Assembly (NCBI GenBank): GCA_003116995.1
Contig: BDSL01000049.1
Location: 248,001 to 312,000 of the forward strand
Length of the DNA stretch: 64,000 nucleotides
Reading direction: 5' to 3'
Origin: Yamagishiella unicocca
Taxonomy: Eukaryota; Chlorophyta; Chlorophyceae; Chlamydomonadales; Volvocaceae
Under the pieces are notes generated by a model. That model searched no databases, had not been told where the DNA came from, and saw only the letters and a program-made list of their open reading frames with translations. Shown piece by piece: positions 43,947 to 56,504 of the stretch (positions within the stretch are counted from its first letter, which is position 1; each line of letters starts with the position of its first letter). Both the position numbers and the translations under genes were made by a program.

Positions 43947-46042
43947 CTACTTGTAATATTTGGAACGCAGCCAGAGCAGGAGCAGCACTACTCCAACCAC
44001 CACCGCCAGCGGCACGTACTTGCGAATGAGAGCCTACACAGGAGGGCGGGTGATAATGCACGGTCAGCGGGTGCCCCCGAAACAGGCCCGGGATCATGGC
44101 TTTCACAGCATTCGTTCACGAAGATTCTTGCTGCTCAATCTGTAGTTATTGACGCAGTATACACCTAATAAACATCATAATGAGCGTCATAAGAATACAC
44201 GTTTGGCTTGGGTGTAATGACCACCACCACACCCCCAAAACAGATCCTATCACTTGGCCCGACAGACCTGTCGGTGGAGGTCCTTGGCGCGAGACGAATA
44301 ATGCTTGGACTCCGCCGCTAACGTGCTTGACATTTTTGCCATGCCTGCGTTTGGGTGCGTACAGCGCATTGCCGACCAGTTACGCCTTGTCGCCAGGTAG
44401 ATGCAGCGATCGGAGGGGTACACAAAGGTGCCCTGGCAGCTTAGGCATACAAAACAAAGTGGAAAATGCTCCAAAAGAAAGCAGTGCAAGTCTACCTATC
44501 AAATCGACGCACACCCACCCAGCGACAAGTTAATATACCCCATGGCTGGGGTGCAGTAAATAAACACACCCCAACGTTGATGAATTACCCCCCCACACAC
44601 ACAAGTGTGTCATTATCCCCCCCAGTGTGCGTCGGGTAGTCCGTATGGCTATACTGCCTCCTGCTGATGGATGGCACCGCTTAATGCCAAGGGGCACACT
44701 TAGGTGCAGCGCATGACGGAGCTATTAATGCACGGATTTCCCTTTCGGTCCGGAATGCCTTGCACCCCGTGGCTCGAGCCAAATACAAGAAATGCTGGAA
44801 GCATGCCCAATCGACGCAACCAACGGGCACAAGTGCCGCTTGCTTGCCCACTTGCTTGCTGGGCGTCTTGGCACATATAGACTCGTTGATATGACTGCCC
44901 ATCCATGTACCCCCGACCTGGCCCCCCTCCCCCTCCTTCAGGACGGCGAGCGGGGTGGTCCTGCAGCAGATCGCGACGGTGACGGTGCCCCCCCTGCAAC
45001 GATCAAGTCCCGTATTTCCGTACTGGTGCGTCATGATGACACTTACTGTCGAGCTTTTCTCCTTGCCCCAGCACCTCCTGGATGTTACGCGTCATAATGG
45101 AATGCACTTCCGCCAGGTCATCGTTGAGCTTGGACAGGTTGCGCTGCGTGCGCGTGTCCATGTACAGCTTCTTTGTTTTTTGTATGAAGGTATCTGCACA
45201 GGCAAGACCTCTCGTCACAAGCTCTCCCACAAAAGGTGATAAGCTCTGCCAACAAGCAACAAGCTCTGCCAACAAGAACAACATCCCCCAACTCGTGAAA
45301 GTTGCATGAAACTTGAACAAAATCAGACCGGGCACCGGTAGGGAGAGGTACAAAGTGACTAATTGCGGGCGCTTCAGAGATGACATCGCAACTACTTCTC
45401 CCAGGAAAAGGCGGTGGTTTGTATGTATTCCCTCAGGGAATTGCTGTGCAAGCACCTGGGCACGCCATGTAGCCATCACCCGCTCAATAGGGCTTTCCAA
45501 CGGGAGCGGGTGGGACGTGTATGGCCTCAGCCCTTCTGGAACGCGTTGCGAATATACTCGTAAGGTTAAGCGTTCCCACTCCTATATGGGCGTGATCGTT
45601 CGGGAGGGGGCAACGTACCAAATTTGATGAACGCATACGGCCGGCTGACCGTGTGCACCTGCTGCCCGTACAACCGGCCGAACTCATTTGTCAATTCCTC
45701 GAGGTACTGGAAGGCAAGTTTCTTTGGGTAGCCCTTCTCGGTGAGCGTCAGGTAGCAAACGCCCGCGTCGATCAGGTAATGGAAAGTGTACTTGCCCGAC
45801 TCCACTGATAAACGCGCAGCCTGGTGGCTTGGCTGTTGCGAGAACTTTTTCAGCAGGCTCTGCATTGGCAACGCACGTCGTCTTAAGCGATCACCCCAGC
45901 AACGGTTCAGCTACTGCAAAAGACGAAGCCCCACCTTCGCTTGCGACTTGTAAGCGTCGATCTCCGCGTCCTTTTCGCTGTCCAACCCTTCCGCTAGCGG
46001 CAGTCCATCGTGTACTCGTGCTATGAGCGTCAGGCGCACCAT
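43947..46042 (-). CDS. SEC22: Vesicle-trafficking SNARE SEC22
   Basis: Longin-type R-SNARE for ER-Golgi transport. Five minus-strand exons: 45935-46042, 45619-45859, 45047-45193, 44268-44344, 43947-44033, giving 219 aa with all phases consistent. The longin domain opens MVRLTLIARVHDGLPLAEGL and continues through SGKYTFHYLIDAGVCYLTLT, EKGYPKKLAFQYLEEL and RPYAFIKFD (residues 1 to about 117). The SNARE motif (about 130-190) includes LSKLNDDLAEVHSIMTRNIQ and EVLGQGEKLDSMAKMSSTL. The last exon encodes ALIRKYVPLAVVVGVVLLLL then WLRSKYYK, a C-terminal membrane anchor with a few lumenal residues. The length matches SEC22 proteins (about 215-220). Exon 4 begins with two bases completing Ser166. The gene is convergent with elongin B, 322 bp between stop codons. 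Confidence 0.95.
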
Positions 46043-47171
46043 GAGGGCCTGCGCCTTAGACGAGGTGCTTCCCGCTTCTTGTCCGGCTGCTTCTTTGGTT
46101 TCAGCGCGTCCAATTTACGACTAAGCAACTCAGGGACTTTTACAGCCCAATTAATTATACTAAGAACAATGTTACTTGCTTTGTACCGATATGCGAGGTA
46201 TGTGACGGTATGGGCAAACCAAAATAGGGTGTATTGTATCAAATGCCGAGCCAAGTCTGTGGTGTAGGAATGTGCAAAAACTATTTCTCAGGAAAAATAT
46301 CGTCGTTCAAGTTTGACTGATGATCGAAGAGGTTATACCTACGCGCTCTGTACGGCAGTATTGGAACCTTGACGCCAACATGCCATCTGGCCACGCTCGC
46401 TCTGCGTTGTTGCGTGATCGGTCGCTGAGCAGGAAAAGGGGTGATAGCGGTGAGAAACACGATATCGGTATATAATGTTGCCACCCCAAAGTTATCCACA
46501 GACGCGTACACGACGAACATACGTTTCCCCGTGGCTTCCTCTACTAACGGAACCCGTGTTTATACAGCGGCACCGATGCGTCATCAGGACAGGGCAAAAA
46601 GCGCGTGGTATACATAACACACTATGTTACACCCCTACATTATACAGTACCACACTCTTGTCTTCTAGGTCTGGCACAACAATCGCCCTCCATAAAAACC
46701 CAGGATGCGCCATCCTGGGTAGTGCATGAACGCGCACTTCGCGCAAATCAGTACTAGTGCTAGCGGTAACTGTAACTAATGTCGCTGACCGTACAAGCTG
46801 CATTTCAGCGACGGCACACATGTTGCGATCGGCCCGCCTGCACATTTCCGCAGCACGCCGTCCATGTTATGTCGCGTAAATGTGTTGTGCCGCTGTCCTG
46901 CGAATGCAAGCTCATATCTGAACCCTGCGCCCACCTGCGGAGGCGGTCGGCCACCTCATAATGCGAAAGGTGTGAACAGTGCCTGCCCAATAATGCACCT
47001 CTCTTCCCAACCTACGCCAAGCCACACCACGTTGCAGTGTTCCTGCGCAGAGCGCAGGTCATAACTCCCCAGGGCACGCACGGACATGCATCCACCCGCC
47101 CGGAACCCTACGCCTTCTACCCCCTCGCCGTGTAGAGTCATAGTCGACGAACACTTGATCCCGCCCCATGT
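46043..47171. other. Intergenic region between SEC22 and the kleisin gene
   Basis: About 1.1 kb of AT-rich sequence lies upstream of SEC22 and downstream of the kleisin stop. It should hold the SEC22 promoter and the kleisin 3' untranslated region; a minus-strand TGTAA occurs at 46627-46631. No gene was recognised. Confidence 0.4.
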
Positions 47172-50100
47172 TCACAAGCGGCAGCCGGCGCGGATGCTGA
47201 TGTCGCCGTACGGCTCGTCCTGAGAGGCACGCACGAACCCCGCAGCGTGCGTCACCAGCGTCTGGTAGAACAGCTTGACCGCCTCTGGCCGCTGCAGCTG
47301 CGCAGCCAGGGTGAAGAACGACAGGACCGGCTCAGCAGCGGCATCTCCGTCGCCCGCGTGCCCAGTCTGCAGTCCAGCCGTCATCCCCAAGCGCCGGCGA
47401 AAGATCCTGCGCGCGAGCGGAGGCGCGGGCGTCCCGGGCGGGGGAACGGCGCACACTTTTACCACCGGCTCTGGGAAAACGTGTGTAGTGTTGACAGCGG
47501 CAAGGAGGACGCCAACATCAGGTGCTACTGACAGCAGAAATGCACCGGCTGAGGTGGTGTGCCAGCGGCGGTCTCGCCGCTCAATGATCCGCACGCGGCG
47601 GCGCGGTCAGTAAAGCAGGGTAAAGCAGGGTAATGGTAAACAGACGGCGCGCACCTAAGAGCATGGCCACCAAAGCAACTCGTAGGTTTTCACAGAGCAA
47701 GTTCCACAGAGCAAGTCCCAGTGGCCATGTTTCAACAGCCGCACGACGCCTAAAGAGGCATCGCGATGCATCCATTAGTACACTCCCGCGCAGCGCGGCC
47801 GGCCACACTTACGAAACGACGGTCTGAGTGTGACGACCCATGCACGCCTGGGAAGGCACTTGCGTGGGGAGGCCGTACGTCTCCTGGAGTTGGAAGGGCG
47901 CGCTGGCGTCGACGCCAGTGGCAGTAGCAGTAGGGGCACCGCTGCGGGGCTGCTGGGTGGAGCGGTGTGCGGTGGTGCCGTCGCCGCTGGTGCCGCCCGA
48001 GGGCGCGTTGGCGGCGGGGCCCGGGACGTCCTGGCACACGACACAAGGCGGAAAAGGGTTGAGCGGAAACAGAGGAAACATGTGGATCAGCGCTACGGGA
48101 TAGGCAAGGTCGATGAAAGGAAGTTGGGACACCTGAGGAAAAGGGGCGCCTACCGTAAGTGTTCCGGCGTGTGAGTGGCGCGGTGGGTCTAGGCCGGTGC
48201 CCAGGTGCCAGCAGGCGCAGGGCGATCGTCAGACAATGCGAGCTCGTGAGCTGGCATCAAGGCCGAGGCCATAGCCGGCAGACACCGGAACACGCCACAA
48301 GGGCTTGCGCCAGGTGTGTGCCACGCAATCAAACCGCCCAAACAGCACGCATTGTCAATACACGTGCAAGGCATGTCCAGCTTGTCGCAGGAGTGGTGTT
48401 ACGGTATCGCATATGTGTGTGCGGTGTGCCCACCCTACAACGCATCTACGGTACCCAGCGCATGCAACACCAGGCGGGCCCCCCAGCCGCGTCTCCACCA
48501 CGGCCCGTCCCCTGCCAGCCACGCACCTCCTCCTCGCTCAAGTCCATCATGAGCATCATCTCGGGACCCTCCTTCTCCTCAATGGCGGGCAGAAGGTCCT
48601 CTAGCGCTCCCGTGCCAAAGCGGAGCGGGGCGCCGCTAGCCCGGGCCCCGCGGCGAGCGCGCCTGGGCGAGGATTGGGGATCGGGCCATGCAACATAAGG
48701 GCTATGTGTCGGAATGGCGCGAGGCGGATCAAAGCCTTCAGAGGTCTGGTTTGGTCAACTCACGCGTGCGAACGGGTTGAAGCGCAGGTTTCGAGAGGAT
48801 TCTCGGTGCAAGCGGATGTGTGCAAGCGGATGTGTGTTCTCCGGTGCGCAGCAGCCCCGACACGTCCTCCCGCCAGGCTGCAATAATTGCGCCTCCTTGC
48901 CTAACCCTGCAGCCGAAGCCGCGGCATTTGATGGCGGGTACTTGGCGTAATTTGCACCATTATCCAGGACCGCGGCTGCTGCGCCTCCGCCCTTACTTGG
49001 ACCCTCCTTACACGACTTGTAAAGCGGGAAGCCCCGGAACAAGCTTAGGAGCTACGTTAAGCCACTAGATAAAAGTAAAAGGAAACAAACTGGGAATTTG
49101 GTAGTTTTACGTTTGGGAAAACCAAGGGAAACTAGTAGCTGCAAGCCCGCTCACCCACCTTAACGAACCCGGATCCGCGCCCTCATGCTCTGACTCCCGC
49201 CCCAGGCTGCTGTTGGTCGTTGCCGACGTTGCCTTGCTGGAGACGCCGTCGGCTGCCATATTGCGTGGCAGCAGACCCAGGACCAGGCCATCCGAGTCGC
49301 CCGGCGTGAGGCCCAGCGCCGCCCGCTGATGCTGTAGCTGCTGCCGCTGGCCGGCGCTGCCGTTGGGGGTGTCCTCGCGCCGCAGCCTGTGAGAGGACAA
49401 GAGCAGGGACAGCACAGGGCAATGCAAGGACAGCAGCCGAGGATGGTGAGATGACGCACGCAAGGGCTAGGCGTAGACAGACGAGCGATAAACAAGGGCA
49501 GCAGCCGAGGATGGTGAGATGACGCAAGTAAGAGCTAGTCGTAGACAGACGGGCGATAAAAAAGTTACATCGAGGCCGCGTCGAGGCAGCGGCGTGCACC
49601 ACTAGCAGACGCGCACGCAAACACTTCGTTGCTCAATGGATCATAAACAAGCCATCACATCTTCACATGCCAAAGCCCGTGGCCCTGCACACCACGCGAC
49701 ATCCTCACACCACGCCACGCCAGCAGTCGTACGCACCTCTCCAGCTCCACGTCATCCTCGTACGGCAGTTGCTCCTCGAGGGGAGCCTCCGGCGCGTCCA
49801 TATCGTCCATCAACACAGGCGAAGGCGGAGGCGGAGGCTGGGAGTCGTTGTCCTCCTCCATAGCCGCCTCATACCGCGGCGGTTGCTGGTCGGCGTCGCC
49901 GCTGTCGTTGCGTGACCGGTCGGGTCCCTCCTGCTGTTGTTGTTGTTGCTGCTGCTGCTGCTGGCGTTCACCGCCGGCCGAATGGGGGCTCTGAGGCGCG
50001 GCGGCGGCTTTGGTGCTACGTGGCCGCTTGGCACGACCTGCGTCTGCAAGAATGATCGGAGCAGGGACCGAGGATGCCCGAGAGTGTAGCGGAGGCACAG

Positions 50101-53100
50101 CGGCAGTGGTAACGCGTAAGGGTGAGCGCACAAACATCGCGTATGGTCGGGAAGTCGCGTCTCTTCTAGAGGTGGCTGCTACTGTTTGGCACCAGCCTTA
50201 ACAGATAGCAATGCGTGCCTCACACAATAGGCGTCTGAAAGTGTATGCAGGAAAGCAACCAACCGCAACATGCACACAGCAGAGTAAAGTAAAGAGGACC
50301 ACGCGCATCCTGACACCGCCTCGCGCACCCACCCGCCGCCGCAGCGTCGCCCGCCTGCGCCGTGTCGTCTGCACCCGCGGCCTCATCCCCCGCAGCGGCG
50401 GCAGCCGCCGTCACCAAGCGCTCCAAGTACGGCGCCCATGCCATGCCCAGACCGGCCATCATCGCCGCCGATCCGCGAAGCACAGCCGCGGCCGCCGCGT
50501 CAGCATCACGCGCCGCTAGCGCCGCCGCCACCGCGGCGTCCATGCGAACGCCAGGCACCGCGGTGAAGGCGCCGCTGCCGCGGCGGCTGACCACCTGGGC
50601 TAGGATCGCTGCCGCCGGCGCACCTGCGCCTCCTCGGGTGCCCGTGGGGCCGTTGGCGCCGCCACGGGCTCCCCTGCGCGGCGCGAGCAGGCCCCGTGAG
50701 TCGAGAGTCCACTCCCGGTAGGTCCTCCCGCGAACCTGCCGGGGTTCACATAAAAGGACCGGTAAGTCGACATGGGAATTGTAGTGGGTGCATAGCCTCT
50801 CGAGGGTAGGGATGGGTATGAGCGAAAAACCGTAGGGTTCGGGGGTGGGGTGGGAATCCGTGAAGCAGGAGAAGTGTGTCGGGCACGCGGGGAGGGGAAG
50901 TAAGCAAGGTGGGGCCACTGGCGCGTGGCGCTCCTCCTCACTCCCTTTGTGGTGTCCACTGACTCGCCTGGAGGCTTGCCCAGCGGCTGCGGACAAACCG
51001 CCCGTATCGAACGGGAGCCATGCCTCCCTCCCGAGCCAGCACCTGCGCATGCACCTCCCTTCCTTCCTAGAGCGCGCACCCCAGGCACAGCGCAGTCGAT
51101 TCCCCTCTCCCCAGCAAACCCCTCCGTCGCCCCAGACGCCCCCTGCATCCCCGAAACGCCTCTACTGCCACCGCTAACGGACCCCAGACCCCAGACCCCA
51201 GACCCCAGACCCCAGACCCCAGACCCCAGACCCCAGACCCCAGACCCCAGACCCCAGACCCCAGACCCCAGACCCCAGACCCCAGACCCCAGACCCCAGA
51301 CCCCAGACCCCGACCCCATCGTCACCAGCGTCTCCTCCAGGTTGTCCAGGGTAACGCGCGCGCCCGCACGGCGGCGCCTGGACCGGGGCACAGGTCCTAG
51401 CTGCAGCTGCTGCCTCTGCGCCGCAGCAACAAAGCGGACACTTCCCTACGCAGCGGCAGCGATGACGACGTACTGTAAGGCGGAGCACGCTGGGGCAGCG
51501 GCAGTGAGAATGCGCGGAGAACAGCGCTGCCATTCATGAGTTCGTGACCCGAAGCAGGGCCACCTGGAGTGACCAGACGGACAGAGTTCAGCGGCGGGAG
51601 GGCTTCGTGCGGTGTCAGGGGCGGCAGGCCTTCGTGTTGCTGGTGCGCTCAAACGGCCATTTGCGAACGCAAATCATCCCCTGGCCCTGAGATTCGCAAC
51701 CTCCCCCATGCGCACCTTTTGGGCGGTGGCCGCCTGCAGCCCCTCAGCTCCCTCAGCCGCCAGCTGCTCCAGCTGCTCTGAAACCGCCAGGAGCGAGTTC
51801 GTAGCCTCGCTGGCGCTGTCGTTGTCTTCGTCGGAGGTGCGGCGCCGCTTGCGGGCCGCCGCGGCGGCGGTAACGTGAGCCGACGGCGCGCCAGCGGCTC
51901 CGATGTCCAGGTCCGGCTCCTCGTCCGCCGGCGGAAAGACGTCCTCGCCTGGAGCACGAGGAACATGGTCGCGGCGATGTGGGGACACAGGTGCCGTTGC
52001 GAAACAGAGACGCTTGCTGAGACGGCAAGCGGAGACGTAATGCAACCCGAGGGGGCTTGCTTGGACTGGGCAAGGGAGAGATATGTATGCAGCCACCCGC
52101 CTCCTTGCGTACCGTACCTTTCCTAGTACATGGGCTTTCCTCACGAACCCTCCGTACCCATACGCGCAGGGAGGGACAGGGCCAGTGGTGCACACCGGGA
52201 TCCCGCGAAACCGTAAACACGTGCGGCCTCACACAACCCACGCGCGGACTCAGTAGTGCTAGTGTGCTACCCACCATTGTTCACCGGCGATGGCGGCATG
52301 AAGTGGTCCGGCGGCTCGCCCACGCTGGGAAACGGAACCATCGACACCGTGCCGCGACCCTGCGGGCTCCCCTGCTGCCACTGCTGCTGCTCGGGCCCCT
52401 CGTCTCCGCGGCCCTCCTCTGTCGTCGCCGCGGCCGAGGGCTCCCCCTCTCCAGCCACCCCACGGACACGTTTCTGCAGCCGCGGCGCGCGCTGCTGCTG
52501 CTGCTCCCCCTCGCCCTGGGTGTCGCCGTCACGCGGCATGAGGTCAGCGGGGACCTGAATCAAGTCCTCGTCGGCCTCCGGGTCGCCGCCAGGGGGCATG
52601 CCCTCGACGCCTGCGGCGGCTACGCCGGTGCTGGTGGCCCCGGTGGCGGTCGTTGTGCCTTCTGTGCGCGCACGCGCCTTGGTCGACCCGTTGGCATGGC
52701 TGCGCTTGGCCGCACCCGCATTGTCCGCCGCCGCCCCAAAGCCGCCTGGAAGTGAGATGCAGCGCAGGCGAGTGGAGGCAATGAGTCCAAGGTAGGTAGG
52801 TTGCCCGCTGCCACAGTCGGCATTGCCGTCCAGCCGCGCCCAACCCAGTCGCACTGCGCGCCTCGCCACAACACGGAAGGCAAGGCGCCACCAGGCAACC
52901 TACCCAGCGCAATGAAGAAGGCATCATCCTCGTCCATGTCCTGCATCAGCTGCAGGTCGGGGGCCTCGAACAGCTCGTCCGGATCACTGCAGCGGGTCAC
53001 GGAGAGGCGAGAAAGTGGGCGCGGAGTCGGTGCGGGGGCTCGCGAGGTACGGGACCTTGGACGACAAGACAGCGGCGCTAGGCAGTGGCACGGAACGAGC

Positions 53101-55906
53101 TTCTGGGACGGCGAACGAGCTTCTGGGACGGGTGTCGCTGCGAGGCCGGATCTGACGCGCCGTGTGGGTCAACGCGCCTTCCTGTATTACGAAGACAAAT
53201 CATTGGAGCCCGAGGCCATCCAGGGTCATTGGCACGGATGAACTCAGCATAGAGACACACAACTTGAGGAGATGCAGCCGAGGTGGTGAGCGGGAAGCCT
53301 AGGCCAAGGCGTGGTGACGGAGGTGCCGGGAGCCGGGGTAGTCAACGCGCGTCTAAGCGGAAAAGCGCCACACGCGGCTTACAGTTCGTAGTGTGGCGGC
53401 GGATCCGCTGCTGCGCCGCTGTCGCGTCCGCTCACGCCGTGCTCTTGCCGTGGACCTGCGACAGTGAAAGTGCCGCGAGGAGGGGGGACGGGCGCGCGAA
53501 GGCAAGGGTGATAAAGGCGAGCCGCGAGGAGAATGCGCGAGGGGAGATGATGTGAGGACACGGCGAAGGCGAGACGTGGACGAGCGCGCGTGCGTTGGCC
53601 TCAGGCAGCGGATGAAGCACGTCACCACGAAGAGCGGCACGAAATTGGTGTACGACGCACAGTACTGCAAACCCGGATGCGGTGACCCAGATCGCCGGAT
53701 GGGATGATATGACCCTGGGGATTTGGCGTTTTCATTGCAAGCAGATGTGCTTTTGATGTGCCCTCGTGGCAGCCCCGCGCAGTGATCTTCCACGCACTCC
53801 CCAGGGTCGCTGATAAGGCCCTTCCAACAATAAACCCGGCCAGCCTGGAGCCGTCACCTCACCCTGGCTGGGGCCGTCCACCCCGCTCGGTGGCGCCAGT
53901 GTGGGCAGTATGAGCAGGTCCTCAGCCAGCATCCCGCTGCCGCCGCCGCGGCGGAGGCCCGCCCCGCCTAGGTCGTGCTCATCGCCCAAGAAGTCGCCAT
54001 CTGGGTCAGCCGCCGATCCGCGCCGGCGATGTGGGTCGAGGAAGTCAAGATCGTCCAGATCCTGGATCCGGCCGAGCGCGTCAGCCGGCAGCACCAACAT
54101 CTGCTCCAGGTCCAGCTCCTCCATCGTGATGGCCTCCACCCTGCGCGGCAGTTTGGCGCGAGTGGCGGAGAGGACGAGGAGGAGGAGCAGGACGAGGAGG
54201 AGGGCGTGTGTGACTGCGAACGCCGTGAATATCAGGGTCCAGGGAGGCAAGTTGCAAGGGAGGACTAGTTCCACCGGTACCAACTAATTAGTGAGCACCG
54301 CCGTGTGTGCTTGGCATGCAAAGACAGGCACCGCGGATCTGGATTTAACAGAATGCTCAAAATGCGCCCACAGCCAGGCGGACAGTGCGTGTGGATCCTT
54401 AACCCTCGCTCCGCTGCAGCTCCGCGAGCGTTGCACCAGCAACCAGCGTCCTTAATGGTACGGTAGTGCCGTACGTGCAACTGGGTTTGCTGTTTCCAGC
54501 GCGCGCTGGGCATGCCGGCCCCCCGGCCCGTTGCCGCACCTGGCCTTGTCGCGGCCCTTTTGAAGCACGGTGTTGACAGCAGCCACCGCCGCCGCCTCCG
54601 GCACCGACGCCGCCTTCACCTTGCGCAGCATCTCCTGCAGGTCCTCTGCGGGGAGGTGCGTACGAGAGACGGCCGCGGCCGAGGTCAGCGACCAGCGGCA
54701 ATGACCCGCCATCTGGGTCCTGCCTAAACAGGCAGGTGCTTGCACCCACCATGGCCGTGTGGGCGACGGCGATCACCCCACACCCCACACAGGATTACGC
54801 GCTTCTCCCTTTTCGGTTCACCGGCTTACTCTCTAAGCCACACACAAATGTCTGCACAGGCCATCTGGGCTGGCAGATCTCCCGGCACGCTTCACACAGA
54901 AACCTTTAACTTGAGCAACAAATCCCCTTTGCTCCCCATACCTACCCATGAGGTAGATCTGCTGTTTGTTGAAGACAATCACCACACCGCCTGCAAGGCA
55001 CAGCCAGGGCCATGAAGGCAGGCAGCAGCTGCTGAGAAGGCAACTGAAACTACCGGCTGCATTTCGGTACCTCATGCGTCACGTCGCCGTCATAGCGTCA
55101 TAGGGTGCTGCCCGACGGCATGTGGGCGGCGATCCTCATACCGTCAGCACAGGCCCCATCCACAGAACGCTCCCAAGACGATCTTACCAATCAAGATGCC
55201 CTGAAGTCGCAGCGAATGTGGAACATCCGGCTGCAAAATGTGGTTACTGCATTTGGGAGAGACCGAAGAGGGGATGGGAGGGGATGGTTTGGCGGGGAGC
55301 GTGACGAGCATACACCGCGGCAAGGGGGCCGACCCATATGGCCGGACCCACGGGTCAGTAGGGCCTGGGCCGGAAGGCACAAAGACCTGACACAGAAGTG
55401 CACACTCCGACGTGAGCGGAAAATAAAATATGGCCTCCTTTGTAGAGGAACGACGTATGGTAACGGCTTCGAGGGGTCACTGCACCGAGTTGACGGCTTG
55501 CATAGCAGTGCGCCACCCCGCAGTGTTTACCGCATCACAGCATCAGGCCTCACCATATATCCGCGACGTTGATCCCAAGGATCTTGCATTTGCTGAGCTT
55601 TTTGCCGTGAGCCATCGTCCTGCAGAGCGCAGCAGCAGTTGCGCAGGAATTCAAATTTTGGGCCGCGAGGCAAAAGGCGCTGGAGCCACTGGAGGCCTGC
55701 GCCTACGCGTTCACGACAAGTCAAAGACAATGGGATCCTGCCCGCGCGTTCCTAGGGATGGCCTATCATAGCCAAGGTTCTCTAAGAAACGGCCAAGGAA
55801 GGGTGGTCCCACGCGCGTGCCTCCCACCCTGTGCTAAGCCTGGGTACGCTTACCAGATTGCTCCCAAAGGGGACTTGCGCCCCAAGAGGTCGTGTGAGTA
55901 AAACAT
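47172..55906 (-). CDS. REC8: REC8-like alpha-kleisin, meiotic cohesin subunit
   Basis: Cohesin kleisin that bridges the SMC1 and SMC3 heads; REC8 types hold sister chromatids in meiosis. My model has 17 exons on the minus strand and 1020 aa with continuous phase: 55854-55906, 55554-55619, 55188-55246, 54946-54990, 54540-54645, 53863-54140, 53383-53455, 52904-52986, 52275-52745, 51716-51948, 51326-51400, 50333-50735, 49737-50037, 49159-49386, 48527-48662, 47813-48030, 47172-47406. The N-terminus MFYSHDLLGRKSPLGAIW, then KKLSKCKILGINVADIC, QPDVPHSLRLQGILIGGVVI and VFNKQQIYLMEDLQEML, is the SMC3-binding domain; MFYSH.LL.RK and GGVVIV favour REC8 over RAD21. The middle is acidic and Gln/Ala-rich. 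The C-terminal winged helix has FFTLAAQLQRPEAVKLFYQT and EPYGDISI. Middle exon borders are inferred; one extra exon near 48860-49020 is possible. Confidence 0.82.
51181..51312 (-). repeat. Heptanucleotide satellite in kleisin intron 11
   Basis: About 18-19 tandem copies of CCCCAGA (TCTGGGG on the coding strand) fill part of the intron 50736-51325. The array is nearly perfect. It is not the plant/algal telomere repeat (TTTAGGG or TTTTAGGG). The period of seven makes every frame open as GSGVWGL repeats, which is not coding. Confidence 0.93.
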
Positions 55907-56504
55907 GACCGCCTAGGACAGCGCAAGCCGTCAGTCGCCGGGGATGCTGGCGTAGGACTGCGACGCTCGCGGCGCACGGTGAGCACGCAAACAAGCACAC
56001 AATGCCACTACTGGTAGCTGCAGCTAGGACTTGTCCTCGGATGCTTCCTCAGCCTCCCTTTCCGTGCAGGCTGCAAGGCTTGGAGCGAGGCGATGGGAGT
56101 CGAGTCCAATAGGTGTTGAAATAGTTGGGGTCACGAATGAGGTACCCTGATTATTAAGGGTCACGAATAATAATTCAGGTCTCGTGGAATTAGGCTGCTT
56201 TACGCAGCGGAAAGTGTTCTCCGTACTGCCCGCGCATTCTACCTGCATGCCCTACAGACCCACGGACCGCACCACGCGTATATGGACAACGCTTGCGCAT
56301 TTCCGCAATGCACTTCGACCAAAACCTTCTCATACGGAAGAGAACGCGAACCAATAAAATTACACTCCAGAAAGGCCGACACAGAAGGCACCGCGGCTGA
56401 AAACTGCCTAGCAACCAGCGACAAACCGACAGGCATACGCCCAGCATGATTTGACCAGCAGCTCCCTACATCCAAGCGGATATTCCACATAAATATGGAA
56501 CGCT
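55907..56504. promoter_or_regulatory. Spacer holding the kleisin promoter and 3' UTR of the DUF3598-like gene
   Basis: This is a 598-bp head-to-tail interval between two minus-strand genes. A minus-strand TGTAA at 56360-56364, 141 bp after the upstream gene's stop, is a good polyadenylation signal, leaving about 450 bp for the kleisin promoter and leader. Confidence 0.5.

Noticed and set aside
48755..49042. Additional kleisin exon (KEGPSKGGGAAAAVLDN frame)
   Set aside because: Neighbouring exons join in phase without it, and its best acceptor puts a different frame in register. It stays a possibility only.
51181..51312. Interstitial telomere repeat
   Set aside because: The unit is CCCCAGA, not the CCCTAAA or CCCTAAAA expected for plant or Chlamydomonas-type telomeres.
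50600..51533. Open frames with GSGVWGL repeats across the heptamer array
   Set aside because: A seven-base repeat cycles through all frames and cannot stop. The array lies within an intron bounded by phase-consistent kleisin exons.
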